Shown here one piece after another: positions 1-8,281 of a DNA stretch of 64,000 nucleotides. This DNA is from Burkholderia sp. OK233 (GTDB lineage: Bacteria > Pseudomonadota > Gammaproteobacteria > Burkholderiales > Burkholderiaceae), in the NCBI RefSeq assembly GCF_900230185.1, contig NZ_OCSR01000002.1, forward strand, positions 1,798,001 to 1,862,000, read 5' to 3'. The notes under the pieces were generated by a model that worked only from the letters and a program-made list of their open reading frames with translations, was not told where the DNA came from and made no database searches. Both the position numbers and the translations under genes were made by a program. Numbering within the stretch: position 1 is the stretch's first letter; every line of letters begins with the position of its first letter.

Positions 1-2
1 CC

Positions 3-68
3 GAGTTGTTCGGCTACGCGAACGGGAACGAGTGGGGCGTGGGACACTATCGGTTTGTAAAACGTTAA
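3..68 (+). CDS. C-terminal end of an unidentified protein, truncated by window edge
   Basis: Frame 3 is open from the window edge to a TAA at 66-68 and ends in GVGHYRFVKR, an ordinary protein-like composition with aromatic and charged residues. The next gene starts 25 bases later on the same strand, so this is probably the tail of the upstream gene of a small co-directional group. Only 21 residues are visible and no family can be assigned. The other two frames give Arg-rich or Ser/Thr-rich nonsense. Confidence 0.5.
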   Translation, partial: ELFGYANGNEWGVGHYRFVKR

Positions 69-93
69 ACCGAATCCTGACCCGCCCCTTGGT

Positions 94-693
94 ATGACCG
101 CAAGGAAACCCATCTCACTGAACACGTTGTTGCACGACATTCGCGCCTGTACGGTGTGCGCGCCGGTGTTGCCACATGCGCCGCGGCCGATCGTCGTGGC
201 GTCGGCTGATTCGCGCATTCTGATCATCGGGCAGGCGCCCGGTGCGCGCGTGCATGCTTCAGGCATTCCATGGAGCGACGCGAGTGGCGCACGTTTGCGC
301 AACTGGCTTGAGGTCTCCGACGAGACCTTTTACGATGCCTCGAAATTTGCCATCGTGCCGATGGGTTTCTGCTTTCCGGGCAGAGGCGCGAGTGGCGATT
401 TGCCGCCGCGGCCCGAATGCGCCGCGCTTTGGCATCAGGCCTTGCTCGCCCAGTTGCGCGAGGTGCGGCTCACGTTGCTGATTGGTCAATACGCGCAGCG
501 TTTTGGCCTCGGTGACGCGTTCGGGCCGACGCTAACCGATACGCTGCTGCGCTGGCGAGATTACGGTCCCCGCGTGATGCCGCTTCCGCACCCCTCGCCG
601 CGCAATATCGCCTGGTTCAAACGCAATCCGTGGTTCGAAGCGGATGTATTGCCGACTTTGCGGGCGCGGGTTGGTGCGGCGCTCCAGGAATGA
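94..693 (+). CDS. Uracil-DNA glycosylase superfamily protein
   Basis: The 199-aa protein carries the UDG-superfamily layout: a GQAPG motif near residues 46-50 (the water-activating motif region) and an HPSPRN motif near residue 166 that corresponds to the DNA-minor-groove/base-recognition loop. It would excise uracil or otherwise damaged bases in base excision repair. A Cys pair sits at 19 and 22, but the complete four-Cys [4Fe-4S] set of family 4 enzymes is not evident, so substrate and subfamily are open. ATG start at 94; a single gene with no obvious operon partner downstream (170-bp gap to the b561 gene). Confidence 0.75.
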   Translation: MTARKPISLNTLLHDIRACTVCAPVLPHAPRPIVVASADSRILIIGQAPGARVHASGIPWSDASGARLRNWLEVSDETFYDASKFAIVPMGFCFPGRGASGDLPPRPECAALWHQALLAQLREVRLTLLIGQYAQRFGLGDAFGPTLTDTLLRWRDYGPRVMPLPHPSPRNIAWFKRNPWFEADVLPTLRARVGAALQE

Positions 694-862
694 TTCGCCT
701 CGCGCCGTCGAAATAATCTGAAACACACAATTAAGCGCCTGGCGGAATAAAACGGCAAACTGATGCGTTTGCTTCATACCGTCGGCGTGATCAGACCTGC
801 TGCGGCAGGGCCAAATTTTCAAACAGCTTTCGCCAGAAAACCATTTGCAGACGGAACGACCA

Positions 863-1462
863 ATGAATACTCACGCCGACTCCCTGACCGATCCGACCGG
901 CACACCGCTGGCGTCGCGCTATACCCGTACGGCGATGACGCTGCACTGGCTGATCGCGCTGCTGATGATCGGCAATGTCGTACTCGGCCTGAGCGCGGAA
1001 TCATGGCCCGACGACTGGGTGCGTCCGGTGGTTGATACCCATAAGTCGATCGGCATCACAGTGCTTGGTCTCGCGCTGATGCGCATCTTGTGGCGCGTGA
1101 CGCACAAGCCGCCGCCGTTGCCGCGAGAGTTTCCGTCGTGGGAAAAGATCGCCGCGCACGTTGCCCATTTCCTGCTGTATCTGCTGATGATTGCACTGCC
1201 GCTATCCGGCTGGCTGCACGATTCCGCGTGGAAAGATGCCGCCACGCATCCGATGCACCTGTTCAATCTGTTTCCCTGGCCGCGCATCGGCTATGTGATG
1301 AATCTCGACCCGGTGCTCAAGGAGACTCTGCACGACCGCTTCGGCGCCTTGCATACGTGGCTTGGCTACGCGCTATACGCGTTGCTGGCCATGCATATCG
1401 GCGGCGCGTTGAAGCATCAATGGATCGACCGCAAGTCGGTTCTGAAACGGATGGTGCCGTAA
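863..1462 (+). CDS. cybB: Cytochrome b561 family protein
   Basis: A 199-aa four-helix membrane protein. Predicted helices include MTLHWLIALLMIGNVV near the N-terminus, an ITVLGLALMRILW segment, a FLLYLLMIALPLSG segment and a LGYALYALLAMHIGG segment. The recurring His residues (TLHWL, DTHKS, ALHTWL, AMHIGG) fit the heme b ligands of the prokaryotic b561 family, which passes electrons between quinols and periplasmic or membrane acceptors. I chose the ATG at 863 over an in-frame TTG at 845 because the family usually begins shortly before the first helix. Likely monocistronic. Confidence 0.85.
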   Translation: MNTHADSLTDPTGTPLASRYTRTAMTLHWLIALLMIGNVVLGLSAESWPDDWVRPVVDTHKSIGITVLGLALMRILWRVTHKPPPLPREFPSWEKIAAHVAHFLLYLLMIALPLSGWLHDSAWKDAATHPMHLFNLFPWPRIGYVMNLDPVLKETLHDRFGALHTWLGYALYALLAMHIGGALKHQWIDRKSVLKRMVP

Positions 1463-1532
1463 GCACCGTCACGCTGCTTTCTATCTCGCTGTCTACCTGA
1501 TAACCGCATCAACGACGGACTCAGCAGTCATT

Positions 1533-2984
1533 TTGAAGAAAACTCTGGAACAGGCACTCGCCCTTGCATCCCCACGCATTCTGCCGCGTCCCACTACGCT
1601 GCTGAGCACGCTGATTCATTTCAGCGTCGTCGTGCTGTGGTTGCTGCTGTTTGCACGCGCATTCTTTCTGCAAGGCGTGGTGGCGTGGTCGACCGGCATT
1701 GCGTACGTCGTGTACGACACGTTGCTGCTTGCGTTCGTCACCTGGAAAACGCTACCGTTGATGCGGCCCACGCCGCCGCTCGAGCCGGACTTCGATGCGC
1801 GCGACTTGCCGGGCATGGGTGTGATCGTCGCGTCGCATAACGAGGCGACGGTATTGCCGGTGACGCTCGCCGCGCTGCTGCGCCAGACGCATGGCCCGGC
1901 GCAAATTGTGATCGCCGACGACGGGTCCACCGATGCCACCCATGCGCTGCTCACCGAACGCTTTGGCCTCACTGCCGCAGCGGACGGCGTGCTGAGCGCG
2001 CCGAGTTCGCTGTACCCGAATCTGTACTGGCTGCGCGTGCCGCACGGCGGCAAGGCGCGTGCGCTGAACGCGGCCATCACGGTCATGACCACCGAGACCG
2101 TCATGACCGTCGACGCCGACACGCTGCTCGACGACGACGCCACCTACGCAATGCGCGCCGCTTTCGCGAGTGAGCCGAAGCTGGTTGCGGCGGCCGGCAT
2201 TCTGGTGCCGGTGTGCGGAAAATCGGTTTCGGGCCGCGTGTTCCAGTGGTTCCAGACCTACGAGTACATGCGCAATTTCATCGCCCGTTTTGCGTGGATG
2301 CGCGCCGACAGTCTGCTGCTGATTTCCGGCGCCTTCGCGTCGTTCAGGCGCGACGCGCTGGTCGACGTGGGCGGTTTCGATCCGCAGTGCCTGGTCGAAG
2401 ACTACGAACTGATTCATCGGCTGCGCCGCTATTCGGTCGATCAGGGTCTCGGCTGGGACGTGCGTGTGGTCGGCGATGCCCATGCGCACACCGACGCGCC
2501 GGACAACCTCGGCAGTTTCCTGCGGCAGCGCCGCCGCTGGTTTGCGGGTTTCCTGCAAACGCAATACTGGAACCGCGACATGACCGGCAACCCGCGCTAC
2601 GGCACGATGGGCATGCTGATGCTGCCGGTCAAGGCCATCGATACGATGCAGCCGATCTACGGGCTGACTGCCTTCGCGCTGCTGCTCGGCTTTGTGTTCG
2701 GCGGGCATGGCGCGATCGTCCTGTCGATTTTCAGCGTGATCGGCCTCAAAACGGCGATCGACCTCGCGTTTTATCTCTGGTGTATCCATCTGTACCGCCG
2801 CTGGACCGGCGAGCGCACCGGCTCCAGTTTGTGGATGGCGGTGCTCGCCGCGATCGCCGAGCCGTTCACATTCCAGCTGGTGCGGCACGTCGGCGCACTG
2901 CTCGGCTGGCTGCATTTCCTGCGTGGCGGACGCTCGTGGGGCGTGCAACGCCGCTCCGGGCTCGTAACGCGCGACGAAAGCTAG
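1533..2984 (+). CDS. Processive family 2 glycosyltransferase, membrane-bound
   Basis: The 483-aa protein has two N-terminal membrane segments (about 25-75), a GT-A catalytic domain with VIADDGSTD near 127-134, a VDADT metal-binding motif, an ED acid pair (LVEDYE) and the QRRRW signature of processive beta-glycosyltransferases near 333. C-terminal membrane helices follow (about 365-450). This is the architecture of PgaC/NodC/hyaluronan-synthase-like enzymes that polymerise and export a surface polysaccharide. No partner genes of a pga or bcs operon are beside it, so the polymer is unknown. The start is TTG (1533); no upstream ATG fits. Confidence 0.8.
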   Translation: MKKTLEQALALASPRILPRPTTLLSTLIHFSVVVLWLLLFARAFFLQGVVAWSTGIAYVVYDTLLLAFVTWKTLPLMRPTPPLEPDFDARDLPGMGVIVASHNEATVLPVTLAALLRQTHGPAQIVIADDGSTDATHALLTERFGLTAAADGVLSAPSSLYPNLYWLRVPHGGKARALNAAITVMTTETVMTVDADTLLDDDATYAMRAAFASEPKLVAAAGILVPVCGKSVSGRVFQWFQTYEYMRNFIARFAWMRADSLLLISGAFASFRRDALVDVGGFDPQCLVEDYELIHRLRRYSVDQGLGWDVRVVGDAHAHTDAPDNLGSFLRQRRRWFAGFLQTQYWNRDMTGNPRYGTMGMLMLPVKAIDTMQPIYGLTAFALLLGFVFGGHGAIVLSIFSVIGLKTAIDLAFYLWCIHLYRRWTGERTGSSLWMAVLAAIAEPFTFQLVRHVGALLGWLHFLRGGRSWGVQRRSGLVTRDES

Positions 2985-3163
2985 CCGCCAATCGTCGCTA
3001 GCCAAAGGGCACGCAGGGAGGAATACTGGCGCGCCTGGCCAACGGGCGGCGAGCCGGACATGGGATACCGGTGGTGGAACCATGTCGCTTCGGGTTCGAG
3101 TAGACTGTACGGCGATGTCGGCCCGCGAATTGCAGGGCGACACCCTTCCATCCGCTCGTGCAC

Positions 3164-3168
3164 GGAGG
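3164..3168 (+). promoter_or_regulatory. Ribosome binding site deciding the Rieske oxygenase start
   Basis: GGAGG lies eight bases before the ATG at 3177. It supports that start rather than the in-frame ATG at 3060, whose extra 39 residues have no domain character. Confidence 0.7.
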
Positions 3169-3176
3169 CTCCACCT

Positions 3177-4415
3177 ATGCATGCTGTTCCCCCGCTCGAA
3201 CAAGACACCGTCGATGCGCCGGTCCATACGTCGCCTGCTCATACAGCCGCGCAAGCCAACACCACAACAGGCGCGAAATCACACGCACCGGATCAGGCCG
3301 CCAACGACGCCCCAGTGCGCGATCTGCGCCGCGTCGGTATTCACCCTGATTACTGGTATCCGCTCGCGTGGTCGCACGAGGTGAAGCGGGGCAAGACGCA
3401 TGGTGTGACGTTCGCGGGTGAGCCGATCGTGCTGGCGCGTACGGAGTCCGGCAAGGTATTCGCGCTCGAAGATCGTTGCGCGCATCGCCAGGTACCGTTG
3501 CATCAGGGCGTGGTGGACGGCGAGTCGATCCGTTGCGGGTATCACGGCTGGACCTACGACTGTTCGGGCACCTGCATCGACGTGCCGTATCTGGGCCGCG
3601 AACGGCTGCCCAATGGCGTGCGTTCTTATCCGTGCCGCGAAGTCGAAGGCCTGATTTTCGTGTTTCCCGGCAATGCCGAGTTGGCCGAAGATCGGCCGCT
3701 ACCCGCGTTCGGCGCTGTATCCGACAAGAAGTACAAGACGCGCCGTTTCGGGCGTCCGGTGAATTGCCACTATTCGTTCATGCACGAGAATCTGATGGAT
3801 ATGAACCATCAGTTCCTGCATCGCCGCCAGATGGGTCAGATGCGCGCGCGTTCGCTGGGCCGGCGGCGCGGCGAGGGCTGGGTCGAAGTCGATTACACGT
3901 TTGCGCGCATGGCTGGCCAGCAGCCGATCGGCGAAGCGATCGTGTTCGGCCAGAGCCGCAAGACCGGTGGCGACAACGACAAGGACGTGATGACGATCCG
4001 CACCGAGTATCCGTATCAGACGCTGCAGATCCGCACGTCGGATCAGACGCTGGTGATGGATTTGTGGATCGTCTACGTGCCGCTCGATCGCGAGCAGCGC
4101 ACGAACCGCACCTTTGGCCTGCTGTCGATCCGCAAACCGGGCATTCCCGGCGTGCTGAATCTCGCGTGGCCGCTGCTCGTGTGGTTCACCGAACGCATTT
4201 TCAAGGAAGACCGCGAAATCGTCGAAGCGGAACAACGTGCGCACGACTCGCAAGGCGCGGACTGGAATCACGAGGTGTTTCCGGTCATCAACGAACTACG
4301 CGCCTTGTTGCGCGAAAGCGGTGCGTCGGACCATGTGGTGGGCGTCGGCACGGGTGGCGCCGCGGTGATCCGCTTCTGGGATTCGCGTCACGGCAACCCA
4401 TTGTCGAATACCTGA
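3177..4415 (+). CDS. Rieske non-heme iron oxygenase, alpha-subunit type
   Basis: 412 aa from the ATG with the good RBS. A Rieske [2Fe-2S] domain shows C101-x-H103 and C120-x-x-H123 (CAH and CGYH). A mononuclear iron site follows: ENLMDMNHQFLH with H211 and H215, the usual Asn/Asp-x2-His-x3-4-His arrangement. This resembles the single-component-oxygenase class (vanillate demethylase, PaO and similar) that hydroxylates or demethylates aromatic or tetrapyrrole substrates using a separate reductase. No reductase gene is adjacent, so the electron donor and substrate are unknown. A Thr/Ala/His-rich N-terminal stretch of about 45 residues precedes the conserved part. Confidence 0.82.
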   Translation: MHAVPPLEQDTVDAPVHTSPAHTAAQANTTTGAKSHAPDQAANDAPVRDLRRVGIHPDYWYPLAWSHEVKRGKTHGVTFAGEPIVLARTESGKVFALEDRCAHRQVPLHQGVVDGESIRCGYHGWTYDCSGTCIDVPYLGRERLPNGVRSYPCREVEGLIFVFPGNAELAEDRPLPAFGAVSDKKYKTRRFGRPVNCHYSFMHENLMDMNHQFLHRRQMGQMRARSLGRRRGEGWVEVDYTFARMAGQQPIGEAIVFGQSRKTGGDNDKDVMTIRTEYPYQTLQIRTSDQTLVMDLWIVYVPLDREQRTNRTFGLLSIRKPGIPGVLNLAWPLLVWFTERIFKEDREIVEAEQRAHDSQGADWNHEVFPVINELRALLRESGASDHVVGVGTGGAAVIRFWDSRHGNPLSNT

Positions 4416-4572
4416 TATTCGAGTTTTTTGGGGCCGCGCAGGACCGTACAATCGTCGGCGACGATGAGTGGCGGGCCGGCGGCACCGGCTAAAACAATAC
4501 GCACAAGGCAGACGCAGGCTCATCGATCGGGAACGCCAAAAATCACAATGAATCGCCTGAGAGGTCCATTCG

Positions 4573-5562
4573 ATGAGTACCGAACTGCATGCAGTGATGC
4601 CAGTCGTCGTGTGCTGTGTGGGTTTCGCCATCATGGCGGTGGCGCTTGTGAAGGGAGGCCCCAAACAGCCGCCGCCGCTCGCGTCGATCAATGAGCCTTT
4701 CAAGTCTGTCGATACTTCCGATTTACCTCCGGTTGAACGCTACACGGCGCGCGACAACGCGGCGCTCGCGTATCGGCACTATGCAAGCCAGATAACGCGG
4801 GTGCACGGCAGCGCGGTCTTGATTCACGGCTCGTCGGCAAGTGGCGTGAGCCTGCATACCCTGGCCAAGGCGCTCGCTGCGGCCGGGTACGACGTCTACG
4901 TACCCGACATGCGCGGGCATGGCGAATCGGGCAAGAAAGGCAGGATCGCGTATATCGGCCAGCTTGAGGACGATCTCAGTGATTTTCTCGACGCGGTCCA
5001 GCCGGCCGGGCCGCGCATGCTGGTTGGTTTCTCGGCAGGCGGCGGCTTCGCGCTGCGGTTCGCGGGGGACGCGCGGCAATTGGCATTCGACCGCTACGTG
5101 TTGCTTGCGCCGTTCATTCATCAGAATGCGCCGACCACGCAGCCCTCCGCAGGCGGATGGGTGAATGTCGGGCTGCCACGCGTGATCGTGTTGATGATCC
5201 TGAACAAGCTGCACATCACGCTTTTCAATCATCTGCCGACCGTGGCCTACGCGTTGTCGCCCGAGGCGGCGGCCAAGCTCACGCCGCAGTACTCGTACAA
5301 CCTGATGCAGAACTTTCGTCCGCATGAGGATTACCGCGCGGATATCCGCGCGACGCGGCAGCCGATTGAAGTGCTGGTCGGTGCGGATGACGAGGCGTTT
5401 CACGCCGGGAAATTTGCTGGGGTCTTTGAGGAAGCGGGGCGTGCGGTGCCGGTCACGATCGTGCCGGGCGTGGCGCATATCGCGTTGACGCTCGATGCTG
5501 TGGCGGTTGCCGCGATCATGGGGACGGTGTCTGAGCATGCTGGCGAGGTGGCTGTTTCGTAG
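4573..5562 (+). CDS. Alpha/beta hydrolase with N-terminal membrane anchor
   Basis: 329 aa with a hydrophobic N-terminal segment (about 8-27) that likely anchors it in the inner membrane. The fold markers are a LIHGSSASG oxyanion-hole region near 83-91, DMRGHGESG near 112-120, the nucleophile elbow GFSAG with Ser154, a late Asp in VGADDEAF and the catalytic His in VPGVAHIALT. This matches the serine aminopeptidase S33/monoacylglycerol-lipase-like group. The substrate cannot be read from the sequence. It stands alone between the Rieske gene and a small membrane peptide gene. Confidence 0.8.
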   Translation: MSTELHAVMPVVVCCVGFAIMAVALVKGGPKQPPPLASINEPFKSVDTSDLPPVERYTARDNAALAYRHYASQITRVHGSAVLIHGSSASGVSLHTLAKALAAAGYDVYVPDMRGHGESGKKGRIAYIGQLEDDLSDFLDAVQPAGPRMLVGFSAGGGFALRFAGDARQLAFDRYVLLAPFIHQNAPTTQPSAGGWVNVGLPRVIVLMILNKLHITLFNHLPTVAYALSPEAAAKLTPQYSYNLMQNFRPHEDYRADIRATRQPIEVLVGADDEAFHAGKFAGVFEEAGRAVPVTIVPGVAHIALTLDAVAVAAIMGTVSEHAGEVAVS

Positions 5563-5728
5563 GCCGCTTTCCGCCCGGTGGAGAATGAATCCATCTCCAC
5601 CCGGTAGGGAATTCAGGCCGATCGAGCGGCGATAATGGCATCTGACACACCGGGGTTTGCGCCAATCGAGATGCGCCCGCCGCCGACCCGTGTACTATTT
5701 CGCTTTTTCCGATCTTTAAGAACGCCTC

Positions 5729-5845
5729 GTGACTACGCAACACATCCCCACCGCATCCCGTAAATCCCTCACTCTGCTGCAATTGCTGGGCCTCATCGGC
5801 GCCGCTGGACTGATTGCAGCGATCGTGCTGAACCAGTTCGTCTGA
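5729..5845 (+). CDS. Small single-helix membrane protein, 38 aa
   Basis: GTG start, 38 codons and a TGA stop. The product begins with a polar, basic stretch (TTQHIPTASRKS) followed by one hydrophobic helix (LLQLLGLIGAAGLIAAIV) and a short NQFV tail, a clean single-pass topology with positive-inside charge. It lies between the hydrolase and the rubredoxin on the same strand. I recognise no family. The RBS is weak (no strong GGAGG), which lowers confidence, but the membrane-protein character is not what random high-GC frames give. Confidence 0.55.
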   Translation: MTTQHIPTASRKSLTLLQLLGLIGAAGLIAAIVLNQFV

Positions 5846-5923
5846 CCCCGCCACGAAGCCCTCGCTTCAAGCATTCGACCCTATACCGGCGCTCCGCCGG
5901 TTTCATCGATATTCCGATTTGCC

Positions 5924-6340
5924 ATGTACAAGAAGGGCGTAGCGGTAGAAATCAAGTTTTCTCCCGAACGGCTCAACGACGGCGCCGGCGATCCGTACTG
6001 GATCGATTTGACGCAGGCCGAAGCGCAACGGCTGTTGGAAAGCCTGCAGGCACGTCTTGCTGAAAGCGGCGTGGGGACGGCCGCGCCTTTGGTCGTGAGC
6101 CTTGACGAGACGACGGCGGCGCGCACGGTCAATGCGCCGCATGCAGCGGAAGAAAGCGCGGCGCCTGCGGACGACTTCAAACAATGGGTCTGCCTGATCT
6201 GCGGCTGGATCTACGACGAAGCCGCCGGCTTGCCGGAAGAAGGTATCGCGCCGGGCACCCGCTGGGCAGATGTCCCGGCCGACTGGCGCTGCCCACTGTG
6301 TGACGTGGGCAAGGAAGATTTTGCGTTAGTTGAGTTTTAA
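5924..6340 (+). CDS. Rubredoxin with an N-terminal extension
   Basis: The C-terminal 50 residues are a complete rubredoxin: C90-x-x-C93 (CLIC) and C123-x-x-C126 (CPLC) bind one iron, with GWIYDEAAG and the conserved PADWRCP segment between them. It would act as a one-electron carrier. Unlike classical 55-aa rubredoxins it carries about 85 extra N-terminal residues, including an IDLTQAEAQRLLESLQARL helical segment that resembles a small independent domain, then an Ala-rich linker. Its TAA overlaps the stop of the convergent SDR gene through a shared TTAA. Confidence 0.88.
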   Translation: MYKKGVAVEIKFSPERLNDGAGDPYWIDLTQAEAQRLLESLQARLAESGVGTAAPLVVSLDETTAARTVNAPHAAEESAAPADDFKQWVCLICGWIYDEAAGLPEEGIAPGTRWADVPADWRCPLCDVGKEDFALVEF

Positions 6341-7182
6341 GCCGGAAAATCCGCGCCGACCGTCGCGGCCTCCCAGGTATCGAAGTCGCCGCGCATGAAG
6401 TCCAGCTTCTTGCGCGCCAGTTCGAGCGCCGTCTTGCCAAGTAGCAAACGCAGTGGCGGCTTGTCTGACAGCGCGGCGTCGATGATCGCCTGGGCGGCGC
6501 GTACCGGATCGCCCGCCTGCTTGCCGCTGCGTGCCTCGGTCTGCTTGCGGCGCTCGCCAGCCGTGGCTGCATAGTCGTCGATCTCCGTCGCCGATTGCTT
6601 GATCGACGGACCCGCCCAGTTCGTGCGGAACGGGCCGGGTTCGACGATCAATACGTCGATGCCGAGCGGCTTCACTTCCGTCGCGAGCGATTCGGACAAG
6701 CCTTCCACCGCGTATTTGGTGGCGTGGTAATAACCGGTCGCAGCGAAACTCGTGATGCCGCCAATCGACGACACATTCACGATCAAGCCACTGTGCTGCT
6801 CACGCATGATCGGCAACACGGCCTTCGTTATGTCGACCAGACCGAACACATTCGTCTCGAACATGGCGCGGACTTCGTCGTCCTCGCCTTCTTCGATCGC
6901 GGCCAGATAGCCGTAACCCGCGTTATTGACGAGCGCATCGATACGGCCGAAACGCTGCCTGGCTTGCGCGACTACGTCCGCGATCTGCTGGCGGTTCGTT
7001 ACGTCGAGCGGGAGAACCAGCGCACGATCGCCGTGTGCTTCGGCAATATCTTTCACTTTCGACGGATCGCGGGCGGTGACCACCGCGCGCCAGCCGCGCT
7101 CCAGCACCAACTTCGCCAACTCGCGACCGAAGCCGGTGGAACAGCCTGTAATCAGCCAGACGGGATTGTCTCGATTCATCAT
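6337..7182 (-). CDS. Short-chain dehydrogenase/reductase (SDR)
   Basis: 281 aa with a classical SDR layout: nucleotide-binding TGCSTGFG near residues 13-20, an NNAGYG motif near 86-91, a catalytic Ser in VSSIGG and the YHATK Tyr/Lys pair. The arrangement suits an NAD(P)-dependent alcohol/ketone oxidoreductase of unknown substrate. An AGGAG sits about eight bases before the ATG at 7182, with a second ATG directly after it. It lies 57 bp downstream of a LysR gene on the same strand and could be co-transcribed with it. Confidence 0.85.
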   Translation of the reverse strand: MMNRDNPVWLITGCSTGFGRELAKLVLERGWRAVVTARDPSKVKDIAEAHGDRALVLPLDVTNRQQIADVVAQARQRFGRIDALVNNAGYGYLAAIEEGEDDEVRAMFETNVFGLVDITKAVLPIMREQHSGLIVNVSSIGGITSFAATGYYHATKYAVEGLSESLATEVKPLGIDVLIVEPGPFRTNWAGPSIKQSATEIDDYAATAGERRKQTEARSGKQAGDPVRAAQAIIDAALSDKPPLRLLLGKTALELARKKLDFMRGDFDTWEAATVGADFPA

Positions 7183-7239
7183 TTGGGAAACTCCTGTTGA
7201 TGGGCGAACGTGGCGCGGTTTGTTCGTCGAATAGCGCCC

Positions 7240-8169
7240 TTATTGCTGCTTGCGTTTTGAGTGGGTTTTTAATTGTAGTCGCAGTGCGTCGGCCTCGCTT
7301 TGCAGCGCTTCGACGAACGCGCCAGCTAGCGGATGGCCCGGACGATGCTCCGGATGAACCGCGCTTACACGAAACGGCAGCGACACGGCAAGCGACCGTA
7401 TATGCAGATTGCGGCCCGCGAAATCCAACGCCGTAAGCGGATTGACGATGGCCACACCGAGACCTTGCCGCACGAAACTGCAAACGGAGACGGCGGTGGG
7501 CGTCTCGATCATCTGGCGGCGTGCGATGCCCGCTTGCGTGAAGGCTTCGTCGATCTGAATCCGGTAAGGATCGTTCGACGACAGACTGACGAACGGCTGA
7601 TTCGCGAAGTCTTTCAACTCGATCACGCGCTGGGCAAGCAATGGGTGGCCATCGGGCAGCACGCAGACTTCGTCCACTTCGAGCAACGGCGTTAAGCGGG
7701 TTCCGGCGGGCGGCGCGCCGTGTTCGGTCAAGCCGAGGTCATAACGCTGCGCAGTCAGCCATTCTTCGAGAAAGGGCGATTCCTGCGTCGCGATCGAGAG
7801 GCTGACGCCGGGCTGTACATCGTGAAAACGTTTCGCCGCGCCTGGCAGGATCGAGTGCGAAAACGCGGGCAACGCGATGATGGAAAGCTGGCCGCCCTGA
7901 AATTCACGCAGACTTGCCGCCGTGGACACCACCCGTTCGAGCCCGATATACGCGCGCTTGATTTCACCGAACAGCGTCAACGCGGACATGGTCGGACGCA
8001 GCCGCCCATGCACGCGTTCGAACAAGGCAAAACCGATGCTCTGTTCCATACGCGCAAGCTCGCGGCTTACCGTGGGTTGCGAGGTGAAGAGCATCTCGGC
8101 CGCCTTGGTGACGCTGCCTGCCGTCATCAACGCGCGGAAGACTTCGATATGTCGATGAGTGAGCGCCAT
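7240..8169 (-). CDS. lysR: LysR-family regulator divergent from lysA
   Basis: 309 aa from the ATG at 8169, with an N-terminal winged HTH (GSVTKAAEMLFTSQPTVSRELARME) and the LysR effector-binding domain. A longer frame starts at 8295, but its extra 42 residues would run through the divergent promoter. It faces the lysA gene, the same arrangement as E. coli lysR-lysA, where LysR activates lysA in response to diaminopimelate. I therefore infer that this protein controls lysA. The identity is inferred from context plus family. Confidence 0.75.
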   Translation of the reverse strand: MALTHRHIEVFRALMTAGSVTKAAEMLFTSQPTVSRELARMEQSIGFALFERVHGRLRPTMSALTLFGEIKRAYIGLERVVSTAASLREFQGGQLSIIALPAFSHSILPGAAKRFHDVQPGVSLSIATQESPFLEEWLTAQRYDLGLTEHGAPPAGTRLTPLLEVDEVCVLPDGHPLLAQRVIELKDFANQPFVSLSSNDPYRIQIDEAFTQAGIARRQMIETPTAVSVCSFVRQGLGVAIVNPLTALDFAGRNLHIRSLAVSLPFRVSAVHPEHRPGHPLAGAFVEALQSEADALRLQLKTHSKRKQQ

Positions 8170-8281
8170 GATGTCTATATCAGGAATGAATGGATTGGCT
8201 AAGAATAGGTATTTTACTGAATGATCGGTTCTAAGCATCATGTTGCTCACACTAATGCTTCGATATAGAGAGCCGCCAACC
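8170..8281. promoter_or_regulatory. Divergent lysR/lysA promoter region
   Basis: 112 bp separates the two start codons. It is visibly more AT-rich than its surroundings and should hold both promoters and the LysR operator. An imperfect inverted pair AGAA...TTCT spans about 8201-8232, but no perfect T-N11-A element stands out. Confidence 0.5.

Noticed and set aside
1752..3254. 500-codon minus-strand frame opposite the GT2 gene
   Set aside because: Arg/His/Gln-rich translation typical of the complement of high-GC coding sequence; no motif, no RBS.
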